DNA from: ZC4RG20 sp964518995
GTDB taxonomy: Bacteria; Pseudomonadota; Gammaproteobacteria; Steroidobacterales; Rariloculaceae
NCBI GenBank assembly: GCA_964518995.1
Contig: CAZFJU010000020.1
Span: 1 to 31,449 of the forward strand
Length of the DNA stretch: 31,449 bases
Direction: 5' to 3'
Part shown: piece by piece, positions 1-9,800 of the stretch
How the letters are laid out: each line of letters begins with the position of its first letter
Numbering within the stretch: the first letter of the stretch is position 1
Program-made: the position numbers and the translations under genes
The notes under the pieces: generated by a model
Told to the model about the DNA's origin: nothing
Database searches by the model: none
What the model saw: only the letters and a program-made list of their open reading frames with translations

Positions 1-717
1 AATACGAGCTGGCGGCCGGAGTGCCGGGGCTCGAATCGGCGCGTCGCGGCCGCCGGCGCCCGCATCTTCGCCCATCGGCTGGCGGCGGATTGGCAGTCGG
101 TGCGCGTGATCCACCCGTGGGACCCGAAAAATCCGCATCCACCGCTGCCGGCTGAAGCGCGGCCGACAGATACATTCCGCAATCTCGACAGCACCGAGCA
201 CGAAGCCGAGCTCGCCGGCGTGCGCGTTCGCTTTGCGCGGCTACCGTTCGCGCACACCGACAGCAACCTGTATGTCTATCTGCCGGATGCGAACGTCGTG
301 GCCATCGGCGGCGTCACGAACGGCCCGCAGAGCGCTTGGGCGACGCTCGAGCACCGCGGTAACTGGCCGGAGATCGACTGGTGGACCGGCGGCCGCGGCA
401 TCGAGATCGCGCCGGCCTTGCAGACGCTCATCGAGCGGACGAACGCCGACACCGCCGTGGTCCCGGCTCAGGGCGGCCTGTTGACCCCGGCGGAGCTTGC
501 CGAGCAGCAGGAGATGTTCACCGCGATGATGTCCGGCCGCGGCGCCGACGCGCTCGACAACGTCTATCAGTCCGGCCGCTACGGCCGTGACGAGGTGCTC
601 GCCCGCTTCCTCGAGAACGAAGATCGGCGGGCGCACATCAATCAATGGGGCGATCCGACCGTGTTCGTATATCGCTGCATAGAAAGCTCGTGGCCCACAA
701 GCTCCACCAACGCATAG
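1..717 (+). CDS. Metallo-beta-lactamase-fold protein, 5' truncated, probable pseudoenzyme
   Basis: The reading frame is open to the first base, so the true start lies outside the window; an ATG-like GTG near base 100 is internal. The visible 238 residues follow the MBL fold: AAAGARIFAH after the first metal motif, then AHTDSNLYVYLPDANVV, then TNADTAVVPAQG, the place of the usual VPGHG. The expected HxHxDH motif reads SWRPEC (bases 7-24), so both His, the Asp and the last His are replaced. The Asp of the usual TGD is Gly (310-312) and the His of PGHG is Gln (469-471). Only the His of AHTD (253-255) remains. Hydrolase activity is therefore unlikely, and a binding or structural role is inferred. 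The stop lies 7 nt before the cytochrome gene, so the two are probably co-transcribed. The fold assignment is firm; the function is unknown. Confidence 0.8.
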   Translation, partial: NTSWRPECRGSNRRVAAAGARIFAHRLAADWQSVRVIHPWDPKNPHPPLPAEARPTDTFRNLDSTEHEAELAGVRVRFARLPFAHTDSNLYVYLPDANVVAIGGVTNGPQSAWATLEHRGNWPEIDWWTGGRGIEIAPALQTLIERTNADTAVVPAQGGLLTPAELAEQQEMFTAMMSGRGADALDNVYQSGRYGRDEVLARFLENEDRRAHINQWGDPTVFVYRCIESSWPTSSTNA

Positions 718-724
718 TCAAGGC

Positions 725-3271
725 ATGTCGCAGAATCCAGCCCAGCACCGCTTCCCCCTCCACCGGCGCTCTGCCGGCTTCGCGCGCCGGAACGCCATCC
801 TGCTGACCGCCGTTGCGGCCGTCATCGGCATCGCCGCATGGGCCCTTTGGCCGAAGCTCAACGACGGAGCGTCCGTCGCGCACGCAGACCAGCACTGGGG
901 CGTGCTCGAGAGGTACTGCTTCGACTGCCACAACGCGCTCGACTACGCCGGTGACCTCGCGCTCGACGGGCTAAGCCCCACGAGCATCCCCGAGCACGCC
1001 GAGACTTGGGAGAACGTGATCCGCAAGCTGCGCGGCCGAACCATGCCGCCGCCGGGCCAACGCCGCCCCAGCGACGCCGAGTACACGGGCGCGGTGGCGT
1101 GGCTCGAAGCGGACCTCGACGCCGCTCAGGCGAACCAGCCGCGGCCGGGCTGGAGCGGTTTGCATCGGCTGAATCGCAAGGAGTACGCCAACGCCGTTCG
1201 CGATCTGCTCAATGTCGACTGGATTCCCCCGGTCGATATGCTGCCGCCCGATACGACTCACGACGGCTTCGATAACATCGCGTCCGCACTCGTGACGACG
1301 CCGAGCTTCCTCGAAATGTATCTATCGACGGCGCGTCAAGTCGCGGTCGAGGCCGTCGGCCAGCCGGACGCGCCCCTCGGCAGCGGCAGCGCCGAGTTTC
1401 TGCGGCTGCCAGACCAGGAAGGGCATCAGCTGTTCCACGCCCCGGGCGCCCCGCTCGGCACCCGCGGCGGCATACAGGCGTGGCACTATTTTCCCGCAAA
1501 CGGCGAGTACGAGATCAATCTCGAGGAGCTGTTCCCGACCGATGCCTGGCTCAACGCCGCCGAGCACTTAAACACGCTGATCGTCACGGTCGACGGCCGG
1601 CTCGTATACTCCACGCAGCTCGGCGGCGAAGAAACCGGCGACCTGCGCTGGATCGACCAGGATCAGGGGCCCGCCGTCACGGCAATGAACGACCGGCTCC
1701 GGAACATCCGCTTCGAGGCAGAGGCCGGGCCGCGGCTGATCTCGGTCGCGTACCTGTTTCGCTCGTTCATGGAGGGCGAGCACGAGCTGAGTTCGCTGAA
1801 CCCGATGGGCGGCTCGGAGCGGCATCTCGCCGTCACCGGCTTCAACATCGTCGGTCCGTTCGGCGCGGATGCGATCGGTCCTACGCCGAGCCGCGAAACG
1901 ATCTTCAGCTGCTATCCTCAGTCGTTCGACGAGCAGACGCCGTGCGCCGAAGAGATCATGGCTCGCCTCGGGACGCGTGCGTTCCGGCGGCCGATCGAAA
2001 CCGAAGAGCTCGGAACCCTGATGGCGTTCTACGAGGACGGGTTCGAGCAAGGGGGTTTCGAGGAAGGTATCCGCTCCGGCCTGACGCGGATTCTCGCGAG
2101 CCCGCAGTTCCTGTATCGCAGCATGAGCCCCGAGCCGCAACGGGAAGTTGCGCCCGGCTCAAGCATCTACGCGCTTACCGACTACGAGCTGGCTTCTCGT
2201 CTGTCGTTCTTCCTGTGGAGCTCGATTCCGGATGACGAGCTGCTCGCCACCGCAGCGGCCGGCACGCTGCGCGATCCTGCGGTGCTCGACGCGCAGATCA
2301 CGCGCATGCTTGCGGATTCGCGCTCGTTCGCGCTGGCGTCGAGCTTCGGCTCGCAATGGCTGCACCTCGATCGGATCGAGGATCTCGAGCCCGATCCGAA
2401 CATCCTGCCGTACGCGGCCAATCACCGGCTCGTGCTCGGCTCGGACGCCGACCCGCGGCGCGATCTGATCGAAGAAACGCTTCGCTTCGTCGACATGATC
2501 TTTCGCGAGGATCGCAGTGTCGTCGAGCTGTTGTCGGCTCGGGACACCTACCTCAACGAGCGGGTCGCGATCCATTACGGCATCGACGCCGTGAAAGGCA
2601 GCCGTTTTCGCCGGGTCGAGCTCGAGGATTCGTCGCGCTGGGGGCTGCTCGGCAAGGCCGCGGTGCTGATGGTGACGTCATATCCGGACCGCACGGCGCC
2701 CGTGCTGCGCGGCGAGTGGATTCTCGCCAATATCATCGGCGCCCCACCGGCGTCGCCGCCGCCGGACGTCGAGGCGCTGTTGCCCGAGAACGATTTCAAC
2801 GCGGAGATTTTTCGCACGGTTGCCGAGCGGCTTGCCGCACACTCCGAGGACCCGCGCTGCTTTGCCTGTCACGGCGTGATGGATCCGCTCGGTTTCTCGC
2901 TCGAGAACTTCAACGCCGTCGGCGTCTGGCGCGAGATCGAGGAATTCACCGATCAGCCCGTGGTCACGGATGCGGGCGCGCTGCCGGACGGCACACCCGT
3001 AACGAGCCCGGACGAGCTGCGCGACTATCTGCTGCAGCGGCCCGAGCAGTTCGTGCAAACGATGACCGAGAAGCTCGTCATGTATGCGGTCGGCCGACCG
3101 CTCGACTACGCGCATGACATGCCGATCATCCGCGCAATCGTGCAGGAAGCGGCGCAGGACGATTACCGTTTCTCGGCGCTCGTGCGCGAGATCGTCAACA
3201 GCGCCCCCTTCTTGTATTACGAGCTGCCGGATGACGATGTCGAGGCCGAGCTCACAGCCCAGTTGAATTGA
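725..3271 (+). CDS. Di-heme planctomycete-type cytochrome c, PSD/DUF1592 family (copy 1)
   Basis: An 848-residue exported protein. An uncleaved anchor or signal segment lies at about residues 23-42. A first heme-binding motif CFDCH follows at 65-69, and a second, CFACH, at 712-716. Between and after them are the blocks of this family in the usual order: DUF1587/PSD3 (GLHRLNRKEYANAVRDLL), DUF1595/PSD5 (ARLGTRAFRRPIETEEL), DUF1592/PSD4 (YELASRLSFFLWSSIPDDEL), DUF1588/PSCyt3 (around the second heme motif) and C-terminal DUF1585/PSD2. The family is common in Planctomycetes and some Acidobacteria and Proteobacteria; its substrate is not known. Periplasmic electron transfer is inferred from the heme motifs. 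It lies 7 nt after the MBL-fold gene and 16 nt before the DUF1552 gene. A second copy of the same architecture lies at 17937-20375. Confidence 0.9.
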   Translation: MSQNPAQHRFPLHRRSAGFARRNAILLTAVAAVIGIAAWALWPKLNDGASVAHADQHWGVLERYCFDCHNALDYAGDLALDGLSPTSIPEHAETWENVIRKLRGRTMPPPGQRRPSDAEYTGAVAWLEADLDAAQANQPRPGWSGLHRLNRKEYANAVRDLLNVDWIPPVDMLPPDTTHDGFDNIASALVTTPSFLEMYLSTARQVAVEAVGQPDAPLGSGSAEFLRLPDQEGHQLFHAPGAPLGTRGGIQAWHYFPANGEYEINLEELFPTDAWLNAAEHLNTLIVTVDGRLVYSTQLGGEETGDLRWIDQDQGPAVTAMNDRLRNIRFEAEAGPRLISVAYLFRSFMEGEHELSSLNPMGGSERHLAVTGFNIVGPFGADAIGPTPSRETIFSCYPQSFDEQTPCAEEIMARLGTRAFRRPIETEELGTLMAFYEDGFEQGGFEEGIRSGLTRILASPQFLYRSMSPEPQREVAPGSSIYALTDYELASRLSFFLWSSIPDDELLATAAAGTLRDPAVLDAQITRMLADSRSFALASSFGSQWLHLDRIEDLEPDPNILPYAANHRLVLGSDADPRRDLIEETLRFVDMIFREDRSVVELLSARDTYLNERVAIHYGIDAVKGSRFRRVELEDSSRWGLLGKAAVLMVTSYPDRTAPVLRGEWILANIIGAPPASPPPDVEALLPENDFNAEIFRTVAERLAAHSEDPRCFACHGVMDPLGFSLENFNAVGVWREIEEFTDQPVVTDAGALPDGTPVTSPDELRDYLLQRPEQFVQTMTEKLVMYAVGRPLDYAHDMPIIRAIVQEAAQDDYRFSALVREIVNSAPFLYYELPDDDVEAELTAQLN

Positions 3272-3287
3272 GAACGCGGAGACCGCT

Positions 3288-4652
3288 ATGTTTCTGACAC
3301 GCAAGCACCTTTCCCGCCGCACCGTCCTGAAGAGTGCCAGCGCGACCATCGGCCTGCCGCTTCTGAGCGCAATGCTTCCCGCTGGCGTCGCCCGTGCGCT
3401 CGACACGGCGATACCGCGCAGAATGGCGTTTATCTATATCCCGCACGGAGCGATCCTGAGCACCACGCCATTACCGCTCGAAGGGCTCGCACGCGAGGTC
3501 GGACGAGACGAGCACCACGACCGCTGGACCCCGAACGGGGTCGGCCGGGACTTCGAGCTGGTCGGCGATCTCGAGTCGCTCGCGCCGTACCGCGACTATG
3601 TCACGGTAGTCTCGAATCTGGATAACTCGGTCGCTGCGGCACAAACCCCGCACGGCGTGCATGCCGGCACGTGGCTAACCGGCACCGTTCCGGAGAAGGG
3701 CGGCCGGGTCTATCCCGAGCGGATCAGCGCCGACCAGCGCGCGGTCGAGGTCATCGGCATGGATACGCCGCTGCCGTCGCTCGAGCTCGGCACCGAACCC
3801 GGCGGCCCGAGCGATCCGAACTACGGTTGGGGCTTCGGTCAGACGCTGGCCCATACGCGGTCGATGCCGCTGGCGCCGAACTACAATCCGCGCAATGTGT
3901 TCTTCCAGCTCTTCGGCCGCGGCGCAGATGCCGACGAGCGCAATCGCATTCGTGCCGAGAACCGCAGCCTGCTCGACTCACTCACCGGCGAGGTAGCGGG
4001 TCTGACGCGCAAGCTCGGCCCGACGGACCGTTCCGCCGTGGGCGACTTCCTCGATGGTGTGCGCGAAGTGGAGCGCCGTATCGATCTCGCGGAAGCGGCC
4101 GGCGTCGATCGGCTGGATTTGCCGCCGACACCGGTCGGTGTGCCGAATGCCGTCGAAGACCATCTCGCGCTGATGTTCGAGCTGATGACGCTTGCGTTCC
4201 AGGCCAATCTAACCAACGTCAGCACGTTCCTCGCGAGCAAGGAAGTCAGCATGCGGGTGTTCCCGTCGCTCGGCATCACGAGCGCGTGGCATCCACTGTC
4301 GCACCAGGTCGGCGCCAATCGCGCCGTGCGCGGCCAGATCGTGCGCCTGTTCACCGAGCAGCTTGCCGAGCACCTGATCGCACGGCTCGCGGCCACGCCG
4401 GAAGGCGACGGCACATTGCTCGATTATTCGACGATCGTCTGGGGCAGCAACATGAGCGACGCGGCCGGCCATAATTTCAACCCGCTGCCGACGACCGTGA
4501 TCGGCCGCGCAGGCGGCGCGATTCGCGGCGGCCAGCATGTGATCCAGCCGGCCGGTACACCGTTGAACAACCTCTGGGTGACGCTGCTGAACCGCAACGG
4601 CGTCGAGGTCGAGCGAATCGGCAACAGCACGGGCGAGCTCGCCGACGTATGA
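3288..4652 (+). CDS. Tat-exported DUF1552 (HXXSHH-family) protein (copy 1)
   Basis: A 454-residue protein with a twin-arginine signal (SRRTVLK, residues 9-15) followed by a hydrophobic stretch ending near residue 37. The body matches DUF1552, which normally sits beside PSD/DUF1592 cytochromes and is named in Pfam for an HXXSHH motif. Here the motif reads HPLSHQ (residues 335-340), so the last His is Gln, while the paralog at 16595-17932 keeps HSTSHH. Tat export suggests that it folds, possibly with a cofactor, before crossing the membrane. A GGAG ribosome site lies 6 nt before the ATG. The stop overlaps the ankyrin start as ATGA (4649-4652), pointing to translational coupling. The biochemical role is unknown. 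Confidence 0.9.
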   Translation: MFLTRKHLSRRTVLKSASATIGLPLLSAMLPAGVARALDTAIPRRMAFIYIPHGAILSTTPLPLEGLAREVGRDEHHDRWTPNGVGRDFELVGDLESLAPYRDYVTVVSNLDNSVAAAQTPHGVHAGTWLTGTVPEKGGRVYPERISADQRAVEVIGMDTPLPSLELGTEPGGPSDPNYGWGFGQTLAHTRSMPLAPNYNPRNVFFQLFGRGADADERNRIRAENRSLLDSLTGEVAGLTRKLGPTDRSAVGDFLDGVREVERRIDLAEAAGVDRLDLPPTPVGVPNAVEDHLALMFELMTLAFQANLTNVSTFLASKEVSMRVFPSLGITSAWHPLSHQVGANRAVRGQIVRLFTEQLAEHLIARLAATPEGDGTLLDYSTIVWGSNMSDAAGHNFNPLPTTVIGRAGGAIRGGQHVIQPAGTPLNNLWVTLLNRNGVEVERIGNSTGELADV

Positions 4653-6187
4653 CCGGGATGCGAAATATCTGCCGGCTCGCGCTCGGTGCGTTGCTTGCCG
4701 CCGTGCTCGCCGCCGGGCCGGCCGCGGGCGAGGAGCGTGTGCCGGTGCATGGCGACCGTCTCGTGCCGCTGCGGCCGCCGGTCGGCGTCGACGCGACCAT
4801 TGCGGACCTCGTACGCGTCGGCATGCGCGACGAGGCGCTGGCACTCATCGCCGCAAACGGCGATGTCGACGCGCCCGAGGCAAGCGGCAACGGCACGACG
4901 GCACTGCATTGGGCCGTCTACCAGCAAGATACCGAGCTGGTCCGCGCGCTGCTCGACGCGGGTGCGACGCCCGCGACGCAGAACCAGTTCGGGTCTACGC
5001 CGCTGATGGAAGCCGCGGTCACCGGGCATGCCGGCATCATCGCGATGCTGCTCGAGGCCGGCGCCGACATCGAATCGGCGAACTACGATAACCAGACGGC
5101 GCTGATGGCGGTCGCGCGCACCGGCAATATCGACGCGGCGCGTTTGCTGCTCGAGGCCGGCGCCGACCCGAACGCGTTCGAAACGTGGGGCGGTCAGACG
5201 GCGATCATGTGGGCCGCCGCGCGGCGTCACCCAGATATGATCCGTCTCCTCGCCGAGCACGGCGCCGATGTTAGCGCACGTTCGTTCGACCGCGTCTGGG
5301 AGCGGCGAACGACGGCCGAGCCGCGGCCGAAAAACTATGATACGGGCGGCATGACGGCGGCGCTTTTCGCCGCGCGGGAAGACTGCGTCGCTTGCATCCC
5401 GGTGCTGAAAGAGGTGGGTGCGGATCTCGATGTCGGCAACCGGAACGGTGTGACGCCGCTGCTGATCGCGCTGCTGAACCTTCGCTGGAATACCGCCCTG
5501 GCGCTGATCGACGCCGGCGCGGACCCAAGCCAATGGGACGTCTTCGGGCGCAGCCCCGTGTACGTCGCGGTCGATCTCGACGCACGCCTGAGCTCCGGCC
5601 ACCCCGATATCCCGTCATTCGATACGACGAAACCGATCGAGGTGCTCGAAAGACTGCTCGAAGCAGGCGCGCATCCCGACATCCCGCTGCGCCAGCGCCA
5701 GCCGTATCGCAACGTGACTTTCGACCGCGGCTATCGTGACGGCTCGGGGCCCGGCATCACGCCGCTGCATCGCGCGGCGGAGGGCGGGCTCAATCCGGCC
5801 GCGGCTGCGCTGCTGCTCCGCTACGGCGCCGACCCCGAGATGATCAACGATACGGCAGTGCTGATCGTCGGCGTCAGCGAGCGCCCCGGCAACAATCACT
5901 CACGTGATCGTAGCAAGGGCGCCGGCAGCGAGGACGATGCGCTCGCGATGGCCCGGGCGCTGATCGAAGCCGGCGTCGATGTGCATCAGCGCGACCCGGC
6001 CACCGGGAACACCGCGCTGCACATCGCCGTGGAGCGCGGCCACGCTCGCGTCGTCGAGTATCTTCTGCAGCAAGGCGCGTCGCCGACGATCGAGTCCGAC
6101 TACGGCGATACGCCTCTGACGCTTGCCGACGACGCGATGCGCACGTTGATTGAGTCGCTGACCGCGGCGGCCGTAGCGGAGCCTTAG
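4649..6187 (+). CDS. Exported ankyrin-repeat protein (copy 1)
   Basis: 512 residues. A Sec-type signal peptide covers about residues 1-27, and roughly ten ankyrin repeats follow (for example GTTALHWAV, STPLMEAAVTGHAGIIAMLLEAGAD, NTALHIAVERGHARVVEYLLQQGA). Two repeats are separated by an insertion of about 30 residues (about 209-243) that ends in TGGMTA; the paralog at 20372-22030 has a related insertion at the same place. A CVAC pair (246-249) just after it is absent from the paralog. The start overlaps the DUF1552 stop by 4 nt; an ATG three codons further in is also possible. Ankyrin repeats mediate protein binding, so a periplasmic partner or scaffold for the two upstream proteins is inferred. 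Confidence 0.9.
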   Translation: MTGMRNICRLALGALLAAVLAAGPAAGEERVPVHGDRLVPLRPPVGVDATIADLVRVGMRDEALALIAANGDVDAPEASGNGTTALHWAVYQQDTELVRALLDAGATPATQNQFGSTPLMEAAVTGHAGIIAMLLEAGADIESANYDNQTALMAVARTGNIDAARLLLEAGADPNAFETWGGQTAIMWAAARRHPDMIRLLAEHGADVSARSFDRVWERRTTAEPRPKNYDTGGMTAALFAAREDCVACIPVLKEVGADLDVGNRNGVTPLLIALLNLRWNTALALIDAGADPSQWDVFGRSPVYVAVDLDARLSSGHPDIPSFDTTKPIEVLERLLEAGAHPDIPLRQRQPYRNVTFDRGYRDGSGPGITPLHRAAEGGLNPAAAALLLRYGADPEMINDTAVLIVGVSERPGNNHSRDRSKGAGSEDDALAMARALIEAGVDVHQRDPATGNTALHIAVERGHARVVEYLLQQGASPTIESDYGDTPLTLADDAMRTLIESLTAAAVAEP

Positions 6188-6218
6188 CCTAGCCCAGGCC
6201 CAAACTCCGCCGCGAGCC

Positions 6219-6256
6219 GCCGGGACGCCAGTGACGCGGCTTTGCGTCGTCCCGGC
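6219..6256. terminator. Stem-loop between convergent genes
   Basis: A perfect 9-bp outer stem (GCCGGGACG at 6219-6227 with CGTCCCGGC at 6248-6256) can also form an inner GACGC/GCGTC helix (6233-6237 with 6244-6248, sharing one base with the outer stem). It lies between the converging ends of the ankyrin gene and the cupin gene. No clear U-tract follows on either strand, so a bidirectional terminator is probable but not certain. Confidence 0.5.
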
Positions 6257-6285
6257 CCAGGCGGCCCGGTCGCGAAGTTGCCGAG

Positions 6286-6723
6286 CTACTTCGCGATGAC
6301 GATGGCGATCTCGCGGTAGTTGCCCACCATCTCCCAAGTGCCGTCATAGCCGCGCGGCAGCACGACGGATTGGCCGGGCGTGAACTCTTGCACGTTGCCG
6401 TTCTGCTCGGTGAGGATCAGCTTGCCATCGAGCACGTAGACGAACTCGTCGACGTCGAGCGGCCGCGTGCGATGGTCGGTCTTCGCGGGCGTCGACTCGA
6501 AGACCGAGACGCGCAGCTCTTCGCCCGAGAACAGCGTCGCAACCCTGAACTTCAGCTCTCCCTCGACCAAAATATCTTCGTACGCCGTGCCGGGCGCATC
6601 CGTGAGACCGATCCCGGCGAGCTTGTCGGGGTCGAGCCGGATCGGTGACGGCCCTTCGGCCAGGGCGGAGGTTCCGACGACAGTGAGGACAGCGAGAGGC
6701 AAGGTTCGCATGAGCATGCGCAT
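6286..6723 (-). CDS. Exported small cupin-domain protein
   Basis: 145 residues from the chosen ATG at 6723, which has AAGGAA 6 nt upstream and opens a proper signal peptide (MRMLMRTLPLAVLTVVGTSALA). The longer reading with 20 extra N-terminal residues is less likely. The mature part has a single cupin beta-barrel of the Cupin_3 type: DEFVYVLDGKLILTEQNG, then FTPGQSVVLPRGYDGTWEMVG. This family resembles the ureidoglycine aminohydrolase cupin domain, but the metal-binding His cluster of classic cupins is sparse here, so catalysis is uncertain. The gene is 99 nt downstream of the RND pump on the same strand, and co-transcription is possible but unproven. Confidence 0.8.
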   Translation of the reverse strand: MRMLMRTLPLAVLTVVGTSALAEGPSPIRLDPDKLAGIGLTDAPGTAYEDILVEGELKFRVATLFSGEELRVSVFESTPAKTDHRTRPLDVDEFVYVLDGKLILTEQNGNVQEFTPGQSVVLPRGYDGTWEMVGNYREIAIVIAK

Positions 6724-6822
6724 AGTTGTTTCCTTCGAGCGGATGAATTCCAGGGACCGCACTGTAATCCCTGCGCCGCGCAAAGAACATCGCCGCGGCT
6801 CAACGAGCGTCAGAAGCGGCTT

Positions 6823-9800
6823 CTATGCCCGCGCGGGCTCCGACCCCTCGCCGCGCAGCCGCGCGCCTAGCCGGGACGTCCATACGTAGAACATCGGGAT
6901 GAACAGCACAGCGAGGAAGGTCGCCGCAAGCATGCCGCCGATGACGCCCGTGCCGATCGAATGGCGGCTCGCGGCCCCGGCGCCGCTGCTAATGGCGAGC
7001 GGCACGACGCCGAGAATGAAGGCAAGTGAGGTCATGACGATTGGGCGAAAGCGCAGCCGAGCCGCTTCGACCGCCGCCTGCATGCGGCTCATGCCGTCCC
7101 GGCGCATCTGAGTCGCGAACTCGACGATCAGGATCGCGTTCTTGGCCGCCAGCCCGACCAGCGTGACAAGGCCAATCTGCAGATACAGATCGTTGTAGAG
7201 CCCGCGCAGCCATACCGCCAGGAAAGCGCCGAATACTGCGAACGGGACGGCGAGAATTACCGCCAACGGCAAGGTCAGCCGCTCGTACTGCGCAGCGAGA
7301 ATCAGAAAAACCATGAGCACGGCCAGACCGAAGATCGCCGCCGTATTCTGGCCGCTGGTCTTCTCTTGGAACGATATGCCGGACCATGCGAGCGAGAAGC
7401 CGTTGGCAAGGTGCTCGGCGGCGAGCTCCTCCATGACGGCGAGGGCCTGACCCGAGCTGTAGCCGGGCGCCGGCTCGCCGGAGAGCCGTGCGGACGGAAA
7501 AAGATTGAAACGCTCGATGATGTCGGGGCCCGTCACCGGCCGGATCGCTGCGATCGCCGTCAACGGCAGCATCGAGCCGCGCGACGAGCGCACGTATACG
7601 TCGCGGATATCCTCGGGATGCGCTCGATACTTGGCCTCAGATTGCAGTAGCACCCGATAGACGCGGCCGTCCCGGTTGAAGTCGTTCACGTACAACGCGC
7701 CGAACGTGCTCTGCAAGGTCGTGTTCACGTCGTCCATGCTGACGCCCAGCAGCTTGGCCTTCTCGAGATCGACGTCGATCTGTACTCTCGGCACTTGGGC
7801 GGAGTACGAGGTGCCGACGCCGATCAGCTCCGGCCGTTGCGCCGCAGCCGCGACCAACGCTTGCGTTGCCTGCTCGAGCGCCGCGTAGTCGCTGCCTGAG
7901 CGCATCTGCACGAACCCTTCGAAGCCGCCGGTGTTCGACATGCCCTCGATAGCGGGCGGCGACAGGGAGAACACGAACGCATCCTTGATCGCCATACCGG
8001 CGCCGAACAGCGCGGCCGCCGTCTCCTGCGCGCTCAGCCCGGGCTCCTCGCGCTCGGACCAGTCCTTGAGCAGCACGAAGCTCACGCCCGCGTTGCTGCG
8101 CTGCGCATTGGTTTGCACGTCGAAGCCGGCGACGGTGATGTTGTCAGCGTACGCCGGGTGCTCGAACGTGGCGCGATCGAGCTGCTCCAGCGCGTCCCGC
8201 GTACGCTGCAGCGACGACGCCGGCGGCAAGGCGGCGATCGTGATTACGTAGCCTTGGTCCTCGTTCGGCGCGAGGGCCGTCGGCACACCTCGGGCGATCA
8301 GCCAAGTCGCGACCAGCATCACGACGATGAGCGCGACGCCCACCGTGTTGTGGCGAAGCATCCAGCCAACGCCGCCGGTATAGGTGTGTGTCAGCCTGCG
8401 GAAGCCGCTGTCGAAGTGGCGCAGGATGCCTTTAGGCTCGACCTCGCCCGAGCGCAGCAGCCGGGCACACATCGCCGGCGTCAACGTCAACGCGACGAAG
8501 CCCGAGATCGACACGGATACCGCAATCGTGATCGCGAACTGTCGATACATTTCGCCGACCAACCCGCCGAGAAAGGCCACGGGGAGAAACACGGCGTTCA
8601 GCACGAGCACGATCGCAATGACGGGGCGGCTCACCTCCGCCATGGCTCGCCGCGTGGCTTCGCGCGAATCGACACCGTCGGTACGCATATGCCGCTCGAC
8701 GTTCTCGAGCACGACGATCGCGTCGTCGACGACGATGCCGATCGCGAGGACCATTCCGAACAAGGTCAGCGAATTGATCGAGAAGCCGAGGAGATACATG
8801 CCGGCGAACGTGCCGATCAGTGACACCGGCACGACGACGGACGGGATCAGCGTGGCCCGCAGGCGGTGCAAGAAGACCCATACCACCAGGAACACGAGCA
8901 CCATCGCTTCGATGAAGGTCATCGTCACCTCGCGCATCGACACGCGAACGTACTCGCTTGTATCGTACGGAATCGCCCACGTGAGCCCGGCCGGAAACGA
9001 CTCCGCGAGCTCCTCCATCTTCGCGTATACGGCGCTTGCGGTCTCTAGGGCATTGGCCGCCGGCGCGAGCTGCACGGCGGCGCCGATGACCGGGCGGCCC
9101 TGGCGCGTCAGGCCGAAGGAGTAGTCGCGGGCGCCGAGCTCTACGCGCGCGACGTCACCGAGGCGCACGATCTCGCCATCATTGCCGGTCTTCAGCACGA
9201 TTCGTGCAAATTGCTCGGGATCGGCCAGCCGCGCCTGTGTCGTGACCGTGAGCGTCATGTCGACACGCTCGTGCATCGGCTCGTCCCCGACGCGGCCCGC
9301 GGCCGATTGCGCGTTCTGCTCGCGCACCGCGGCCGCGACGTCGGACGGCGTCAAACCGAGCTCCGCGAGCTTATCCGGCTGCAGCCAAATGCGGATCGAA
9401 TAGTCGCGCCCCCCGAAGACCTGCACGTTGCCGACGCCTGGAACGCGGCGAATCTCATCGAGCACGTTGACCGTCGCGTAATTCGACACGAATAGCTCGT
9501 CGTAGCGGCCGTCCGGAGAGTCGAGCGTCAGGATCTGCAGGAAGCTCGGCAGCGTCTTCGCCACGGTCACGCCCTGCCTGCGCACCTCTTCCGGTAACAT
9601 CTGCAGCGCGCTCTGCACGCGGTTCTGCACATTGATGACCGCGATGTCGGGATCCGTGCCCACGGCGAAGGTGATCGCGATCTCGAGCGAGCCGCTGGAG
9701 GAGCTGGCGGAGCGCAGGTACAACATGTTCTCGACGCCATTCAGCGCCTGCTCGAGCGGAGCGGCGACGGTCTCGGCGACCACATCGGCGCTCGCGCCCG

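Noticed and set aside
4424..5602. Long minus-strand open frame opposite the copy 1 ankyrin gene
   Set aside because: It is an antisense shadow in GC-rich DNA: its protein is Arg- and His-rich without any recognisable domain, and the plus-strand gene is well supported.
6812..6824. Palindrome AGAAGC-G-GCTTCT at the end of the RND gene
   Set aside because: It covers the stop codon and the few bases after it, has a one-base centre and no U-tract; it is probably chance.
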